This document shows, piece by piece, positions 57,744-64,000 of a stretch of 64,000 nt of DNA. The DNA is from Guillardia theta CCMP2712. Its lineage: Eukaryota; Cryptophyceae; Pyrenomonadales; Geminigeraceae. The stretch covers positions 426,056 to 490,055 of the forward strand of contig NW_005434639.1 of assembly GCF_000315625.1 (NCBI RefSeq), read 5' to 3'. Both the position numbers and the translations under genes were made by a program. Positions within the stretch are counted from its first letter, which is position 1; each line of letters starts with the position of its first letter. The notes below the pieces were generated by a model. The model did no database searches. It saw only the letters and a program-made list of their open reading frames with translations, and had not been told where the DNA came from.

Positions 57744-60623
57744 TCATCGTATGAACACTTCGTAATGAAACAGAGCCAAGGACGTCGCCACCATCCCCAG
57801 CAGCACCCCCAGTGTCGTGCCCACCACAACCTCTAGCCAGACCCACGTGCCCTCACCCGCCCCCTGCTGGCCCGTCAAGAGGAGCAGGAGGAGGAGGCAC
57901 GTCGCTTACCTGCTGAGAGGTAGGAACTAGCCTTGTCCCGTTGGTCTGCATCCACTCCAGCCCGTTGTGCAGATTCATCCCTGCCGCACTCTCATCTCCT
58001 GCTCTCCTCCTCCTTCACCGCCACCCTTCCCCCTCCTTCTCTTCTCCCCCCTGCTCTCACTCGCCCCCTCTCGCTGCCCCCACAGCCTCCTCGTCAAGAC
58101 GAACCGAAGACAGCAGACACGAAGACTCCCGCGCTCAACCACGCCAGGGCCATCTGGAAGGCAACCTGCAAAGACGTGACCTTCCATCTCATTCGCCCCC
58201 TCCACGTCCTTCTCCGTCCTCCCCTCCTCTCCTCTCCTCTCCTCACCCTCTCCCCGCTCCCTCCTCCCCCCTCACCTCCGCGCGCAGAAGTTTGTTTTGC
58301 GAGTAGCTCAGTTTCAGCTGAACCAGCATCTTGCTGTCATGGATTTCCTGCTTGAGGTGAGCCCAACGAAAGATGGGAAGGGGGGACAGGGGAGCTGGGA
58401 GGGACAGGCAGCAAGTGGATGGATAGAAGGGAGGAAGGGAGCGGAAGAAGAGTGAGGTTAGGAGCAGAGATGGAGCGGCATAGAAGGGAGGGAGACGGGT
58501 AGAAGGCGAGGAATGAGAGCGGGGAGATAGGGGAGGGGAAAAGGAGAAGAGGAGGAGAGGAGAGGGGGAGAGGAGAGGGGGAGAGGGGGAGAGGGGGAGA
58601 GGAGAGGAGGAGAGGGGGAGAGGGGGAGACTGAGGGAGACGGGAGGAACCTTGAGGATCTTTCTCAAGTTGAATCTTCAGATATCCACACGTCAGCAGTG
58701 GCTCGTCAACCGTCTCCTCCAAACCTCAAGTTGAGAAGCTCGACCATGTAGCCGTCCAGTCGACCCTCCACCTTGAGGCCAGTCAGAGGCCGATCCCCAT
58801 CCTCCCTCCTCCCGCCTGCTCCCTCCTGTTCCCTGCTATTTCTCCCTCCTTCTTGCTCCTCTTGCCCTCCCATCCTGTCCAATTTCCCCTTCCCCCCCCC
58901 CTCCTCCTTCCTCTTTTTCCTCACTCCCTCCTGCTGCTCCCTCCTTCACGTTCACCTGCATCTTCTTGTACATGAAGTCGCCCTCCTGTGGCTCCGGTCT
59001 CTCGGGTTCTTCTTCTCCACCGGCAGCCCTGCAGATCCTCACTTCCTCCTCTCAATTTCTCCCTCCAGCTCCCACTCCCTTACCCTGAATCATGCACGGA
59101 TTCCAACGCAGCATACACTCCGTCAACCTTCTCTGTTCGTTAGATTCCGATTCCACTTCTCCATCCACGTCCCCCCTCCCCCTTCCCCGTAAATGTCTCT
59201 CTCCCTCCCTCTCCCTCTCTCCCTCCCTCGCCCTCTCCCTCTGTTCCTCCTCGGGGCGCCTCGTCTCCACCTGCCGCAGCATATCCTCGAGCTGCACCTG
59301 CATTAGCGTTCGACAAGAGACTCGCTCGCTCTCACCCGCGAGCGGAGGCAGTAGAGCCGATGGAGCTGGGGCAGAGAGTGAGCGGCGGCTAGAGGACAGG
59401 AGAGCTCACGTCCTGACTACCGATCCTCTTTTTCATGGACAGTTGGATCATGGCACTGAGAGTGAACGGGGATCAGCGGAGGAGGCTTGTTTCCTAGGGG
59501 GCTGGTACCTGCTGTAGATATGGAGTTGGATCTGGTCGATGTAGCTACAAGGCAGTGAGAGGCGAAGCTGGAAGGACGAGGAGGCGTCAACCTCTGTAGG
59601 ACGGTGTCAACCAGTGCGTCCATGACAACCAGCTGGAAGTCCTGCTGGGACTGTCCAACATCATCAGGACGGTGGAGAGGAGACGCCGTTTGCCCTTTAC
59701 CTCCTCCTTCCTCCTCAAGATTTCACTGCGGAGCTGCTGCAGCAAACCCTCGTCGCCTTCGGGAACAACCTGCTCGGAAGTTAATTTCTCTGGCACTTTC
59801 CTCTCCCTTCCCCGCTTCTTCTCCCCTCCCCTCAGCCTCCTCCTTCCCTTCCCTCTCTCTCTCTCGCCCCTCGTCCTACATCACGTTCACTCACCACATA
59901 GGCAGCTCGCTCCATGATTACTGCGCGGAGAGGGTCCAGACCTGCTCAAATCACACGATCAGACAAGGAGAGAGGGTCGAGAGAAGAAGGAGGAGGAAGT
60001 AGAGGAGGAGGAAGGAGAGAAGCAGAGAAGAGAAGGGAAGAGAGAAGGACGAAGAGGAGGGGGAGGGAGGAGAGGAGCGCATGAACGAGATCAACGCACC
60101 CACTACAATCGCTCCCTCCTTCACAATTACAGCGGCAGTAGAAAGCGTCTGCAGGCCGCAGCATGACAACGAGCTAGCCGGGAGGGAGCAAGACCTGAAG
60201 AGGACGGAGGTCTCGCATGCGGAGAAACTGGTCGGACATGCAGGATGACTCGCGGAAGAAGCTGCAGTGAAGCATACATGTCACAAGGCAGAGGAAGAGA
60301 CGTCCTCATCTTCAGGCTCACTGAGTCGTCTTCTTGCTTCCTCCATGCCATGGCTTCCCTTGCAGGTCCACCTGCCCAGTTCCCCTCACCCTCCCCGCGC
60401 ATGCCCTCCTGACTCACGTTGGGGAATAGAATCTTCCGCAGGCCCGTCTCAACTTTCATCCCAACAAAGTACTCAGCGAGCAGACCAAACTGCAACGAAA
60501 TCAGCCCATAAAATTCCCCTGGTACTCCACTTTCCTCCTCCTCCCCCTCCTCCTCTCCCTCACCTGGTTCAGATCTTCCCGCTCGACCATTCGTCCGTCC
60601 TGTGAAATCTCGCAGATCTTCAT
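57744..60623 (-). CDS. Membrane-anchored protein of unknown function, multi-exon
   Basis: The ATG at 60623 starts MKICEISQDGRMVEREDLNQ, spliced to FGLLAEYFVGMKVETGLRKI ending at FPN with a GTGAGT donor (about 60415). Further minus-strand exons include TLSTAAVIVKEGAIVVGAL (about 60080-60150), KLTSEQVVPEGDEGLLQQLR with RRKEEVKGKRRLL (about 59670-59790), DFQLVVMDALVDTVLQR (about 59590-59640) and MQVQLEDMLRQVETRRPEEE (about 59240-59300). Then come LKVEGRLDGYMVELLNLRFG (about 58725-58785), LLTCGYLKIQLEKD (about 58665) and IHDSKMLVQLKLSYSQNKLL (about 58290-58350). The last exon is a TM segment (LEVVVGTTLGVLLGMVATSL) ending FHYEVFIR, with a TGA at 57744-57746. The stop is 9 bp from the stop of the convergent coiled-coil gene. 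Confidence 0.6.
58530..58632. repeat. GGAGAGGGGGAGA-type low-complexity tract
   Basis: Imperfect tandem GGAGAGGGGGAG units inside an intron of the minus-strand gene (C/T-rich in the sense strand). Confidence 0.85.
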
Positions 60624-60728
60624 GGGAAGACAGGTGACAAGGTTTGAAATTCCGGGCTTGAGCCTTTACATGGTCCAACTTCAGTGCAAGACCCACTCAA
60701 CAAGCAATACCGATGAGAGAAGAAAGAA

Positions 60729-61306
60729 TCACAAAGGAAAACATGCGCTGGAACTTGTGGTCTGTGCGAACTTTATCAGGACACCTTGTTTCACAAAAGA
60801 GATCCACAACGTGAAAGTGTGCAGCATTGTTCGGAACGGGTTGACAACAAAGGTCTGCATGCTGAATGCTCCCTCCAAGTTATCCGAAGACCTGGAGCCA
60901 TGATGAGTGCAATGGGCAACCGGAGGATCAACCCTCACGATATGCTCTCTGCATCTTTCTCTATCCTCCGCATCGCATCTGATCCCTGAGATGGTGATCA
61001 GGAACACTCGAGCCACTAGCAAAGTCACCCATCGCGCAAGAGCCGGAAAGAGCATCCGTTCTCCTGCTGACCAGCAGCTCGACGAAGAGACTGCTGCTCG
61101 GAATACCGAGAATCTCCCCTCATCAACCTGAGAAGAGGTCAGAACAATGTCTCACAGCTCTCATCGTCGACGTCTTCCACCTCCTCCCCTCCTCGATCTC
61201 TCGTCCTCACCTGGGAGAGAGCAACCCCATCGCTGCGACGACGTCCTGGACTGTACTCCTCCTGTTGTTCATCCTGACTGTGCAGGAGCGGCCTCCTTAG
61301 CTCCAT
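60729..61306 (-). CDS. Small putative membrane protein
   Basis: Two minus-strand exons join plausibly. MELRRPLLHSQDEQQEEY to DGVALSQ (start at 61306, donor GTGAGG at about 61212) is followed by VDEGRFSVFRAAVSSSS (from about 61128). A hydrophobic stretch follows (LFPALARWVTLLVARVFLIT), then a part with three Cys and two His (VDPPVAHCTHHGSR), ending with LHTFTLWISFVK. The signal-anchor-like segment suggests a membrane or secreted protein. No family was recognised. The stop at 60729 may instead be within an intron. Confidence 0.4.
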
Positions 61307-61680
61307 GTTTCCTCGTATGTGACGAGAGTGCATCCTGTTCTACGGGATGTCTCCTCTCGCCCTCTCTTCTCTTCCTCCTGCTTCGTCTTCCTCGTCCTCC
61401 TCTTCTTTAATGCCCTCACTGCATTGAAGCCGATCGAAAACCTTTTGGTTTCTACTTTTACTCAATTGAAACTTTTAAAAACACAAGTCAAGTCTGCCTC
61501 AGGACTTAAACTATCATAAGATGAAGGCAGTAATACTCCACCCCTTTGTTCGCAACCAGGTTCGCGACACCTGCAGACCCTGGGTCAGCCATCATCCCCC
61601 TTGCGAGTCAAGCCGTATCGGAGGGCATGGCATATGGGAGGAGCGAGGAGAAAGAGGGGAGGAGGAGGTAGAGGACGAGG

Positions 61681-63715
61681 ATGACGACGATCACGATGCT
61701 TCAACTTGTGCTGCTTGTTGCAGGCTTCGCCTTTGTCATGCCATCGGTGGGTTGCAGGCTTGTTTGTTTCTCAGGGAACCTCCAGTTGAGGGGGGGGGTG
61801 TACGGGGCCATCCAGTTCGAGGAGGAAACGAAGGATCCGATCTTCAGCGGGAGGTGGCAGCAGGACGTCAGTGATGAGCCAGACAATGAAGAGCTGAGAG
61901 ACATCTTTCTTGCGCGGGACCATGTCCCTAGAGAAGGCGATACCCTGGTAAGATCTGATGCGTGAGACGTTTTTAGCTTCTGATGCTGTCCTGTGGCTCA
62001 TCAGCAAATGTCCTATGTCAGGGAAATATTGAGGAGAGCGAAGATTGAGAGAGGAGAGCTGCCCAATGAAAAGTGTCTTCGAGGATGCACAACTTCAGGG
62101 CTAATGCTGATTCAGGTACTTGAATCGAACGGAGGAGGAGCTCAAACAGATTGACGCGGACGAGCTGCTATGGTTCGGGGCTTCGCAAGGCGACGTTGCT
62201 CTGGTTGGTGCATGCTAAGATGTGGGATCGAATACTGAAGAAGGTTGCAGGTGCGGCAAGCCATCAGTGAAGGTGCCAACGTGAATTCAATTGACCCGTC
62301 CAAAAACAATCAGACTGCGTTGCACTGCGCTTGTGATATGATGGTAAGAAACGAAGATTGAAGAGTCGAGAGCTGAAATGCTTTAGACGGGCTACCTGGA
62401 TGTTGTGGAGGTTCTTACGGCTCATGGAGCGTCTGTGAATGCTGTGAATTGTTTCAACACAACTCCGTTGCATCAAGCAGCTTTCTGGGCCCACAAGGTG
62501 AAGGACTTTGTCTTTGAGGACGCGACATGATCGGCAAGCAGGACGTTGTGGTGAAGCTGCTGGAGCTGGGAGCTGATCCTGTCGCGAAGAATGATGCTGA
62601 GATGACTCCCCTGCTCAATGCCGACGCTGAGTGGAAGGTGAGACTGCGGCACGTGAAGAGGGTGGGAGTGACGACGACTAGGTCAACTCCCGTCCGCTAC
62701 CCATTAGAGAGGTTGCTGACGAGAGGAAGCATACCTTCGAGGATCCCAACAAAGGTGGATGGGGCCAGCGGTGCGTGAGCAACCAGAATGAGTCGGGAAG
62801 CTGACAAGGCCTGTCAGGTTGAGAACCCCGGCACATCGCAAGGAGGTGCTGGATATTCTGCACGCAGCAGCTGGCAACAGGAGCTACGGGAGAGGAGCAG
62901 ATCCTCTTCTAGGAGGACTCAAGTTCCCTGATGTTTGGGACGAGTGGAACGAGGAGGCAGAGATTGTGAACCCCTTGTCTCGCAAGGTAACTCTCGTTGA
63001 GACCTCTATGTGACTGATTTGAACCTCTCGTAGCGAAAGGTTCCCGGGTCGATTCCTCCTCCTCGCAACTTCCTCACGCCGGCCCAAACAAAGATAAAGT
63101 GGAACTGGTGCAGTAGTGGCGAGTGGGAGGCTGAGAGCTGATGAGAAGGTCAGGACGTTGGAGGAAGTGATTGACGAGGCGATCGACAAGCAATGGGAGG
63201 AAGACAAGCACTTGATGGAGGCGTACGGTAGCCCGACATGTCTCCTCCTTGCTTTTTTGCTGAGTGCCTTACCAAGGGATCAATCCGAACGAGGAAGAGA
63301 CGAGTGAGAGCAAGTTATTCTCCGACGAATTAAAGGTTCTACCTGCAACGGCGAGGGAGGGAGTGATTACCTGCAGGACAAGAACTCCGATGGGTCGTCA
63401 GCCGACACCGACAAGATCATGGAGGAGTTTCACAAGCCCGAGCTGGACATGTTCGGCAACGAGATGGAGGACGAGATAGGTGAGGGAGCGGACGATTGAA
63501 AGTCCACTTATAGCACGTGCAGCGGGTTCGATTGGTCCCGGTTCCAACCGAGTCCTCATCGATGATGTGAATCGCTCCTGCTCTTTCTCACCCGCTGCTG
63601 ACGCACTTGAAAGGATGGGCAGGACGACGCAGGCTTGCAGTGAAGGAGAAGGTCAGCATCGAGGAGTGCAAGAGGAGAGAACAAGATCAAAACAAAATGG
63701 TGCCCTTGCTTGAAG
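61681..63715 (+). CDS. Ankyrin-repeat protein with N-terminal signal peptide
   Basis: The ATG at 61681 begins a hydrophobic leader (MTTITMLQLVLLVAGFAFVM) followed by CRLVCFSGNLQLRGGVYGAI. Exons then read SYVREILRRAKIERGELPNE, EEELKQIDADELLWFGASQG and three to four ankyrin units: AISEGANVNSIDPSKNNQTA, GYLDVVEVLTAHGASVNAVN with TPLHQAAFWAHK, then DVVVKLLELGADPVAKNDAE and RKEVLDILHAAAGNRSYGRG. The C-terminal part has PLSRK, VRTLEEVIDEAIDKQWEEDK, and DKNSDGSSADTDKIMEEFHK, whose DKNSDG start looks like a partial EF-hand loop, then ELDMFGNEMEDEI. The end of the last exon is uncertain (about 63715). An ER signal on an ankyrin protein is unusual. In complex-plastid algae it may mean plastid or periplastid targeting. 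Confidence 0.7.
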
Positions 63716-63776
63716 TTCTATTGACTGTGGACGACTTCCACTTCTTCTCCTTCTCCCACCCCCCGTTGCCTCTCAC

Positions 63777-63925
63777 CCGACGAGATGCGATCAATCACGC
63801 AATTCTTGCAGCTGATGATCCACTGAAAGAATATCTTGTTCAACTTCTTGTACGCCAGCAGGTCTTCATAGATCTTGACGAGCTTCGAGGAGTTCAATCT
63901 TGCTCCCCGCCCGCTGTCACAAACC
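63777..63925 (-). CDS. Exon of a minus-strand gene running off the window
   Basis: Minus-strand exon with high third-position GC, encoding RLNSSKLVKIYEDLLAYKKL and NKIFFQWIISCKNCVIDRIS. A GTGAGA donor lies at its low end (about 63776) and a CAG acceptor at about 63926. The opposite strand is also open here, but with AT-rich third positions, so the minus strand is preferred. No domain can be named from one exon. Confidence 0.5.
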
Positions 63926-64000
63926 CTCCGAGGAGTGAAGGAAGACACAGACAGTCTACATCTGTTCGTTTCCTGACCAAGAAGGAAGATGTACCTGGTC

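Noticed and set aside
1-64000. tRNA, rRNA, bacterial operon or organelle origin
   Set aside because: No cloverleaf or rRNA-like stretch was noticed. Dense GT-AG introns and spread single genes exclude bacterial or plastid DNA.

Overview
The window looks like nuclear DNA of an intron-rich unicellular eukaryote. Coding exons are GC-rich at third positions. Introns with GT-AG ends are often only 46-49 bp. Genes are close together on both strands, and simple-sequence tracts are everywhere. The gene content (single-domain cation channel, MORN, ankyrin, plant-type LRR and phytanoyl-CoA-dioxygenase proteins) fits an alga. A cryptophyte such as Guillardia theta is my best guess, but this is inference. 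All multi-exon spans below were assembled by eye from conserved motifs and splice sites, so outer limits are approximate unless a start or stop is named. I saw no rRNA, tRNA or CRISPR.

Layout. 0-5.3 kb: tail of one gene, a HEAT-like gene (-), a small ankyrin gene (+) and a SAM-dependent methyltransferase (-). 6.4-9.8 kb: a phytanoyl-CoA-dioxygenase-like gene (+) and an ankyrin gene (-). 10.8-13.8 kb: an ARM/HEAT-like gene (-) with a C-terminal membrane anchor. 15.5-16.9 kb: a collagen-like gene (-). 17.6-20.7 kb: a PH domain, six-TM voltage-gated channel and EF-hand fusion (-). 21.4-28.0 kb: a very large secreted mosaic protein (+; LRR, Calx-beta, DUF4215-type, EGF and two C-type lectin domains). 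28.1-33.6 kb: an IQ-motif pseudokinase (-). 34.0-36.2 kb: a MORN protein (+) whose start lies in a 100-N gap. 36.35-36.85 kb: a 16-bp satellite.

The most unusual part is 37.4-57.3 kb. Two direct, nearly identical 5.6-kb segments each carry a secreted Cys-rich gene followed by a coiled-coil gene. They flank an 8.5-kb AT-rich element with about 2.58-kb terminal inverted repeats that match position for position. The element's centre holds four tightly packed, apparently intronless ORFs on one strand (RING-like, coiled-coil, very basic, and a 485-aa orphan). The left coiled-coil gene is cut off by the element and the right copy is complete. The right copy ends only 9 bp from a convergent membrane-anchored gene at 57.7-60.6 kb. 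The window ends with a signal-peptide-bearing ankyrin gene (61.7-63.7 kb, +) and the edge of a minus-strand gene.
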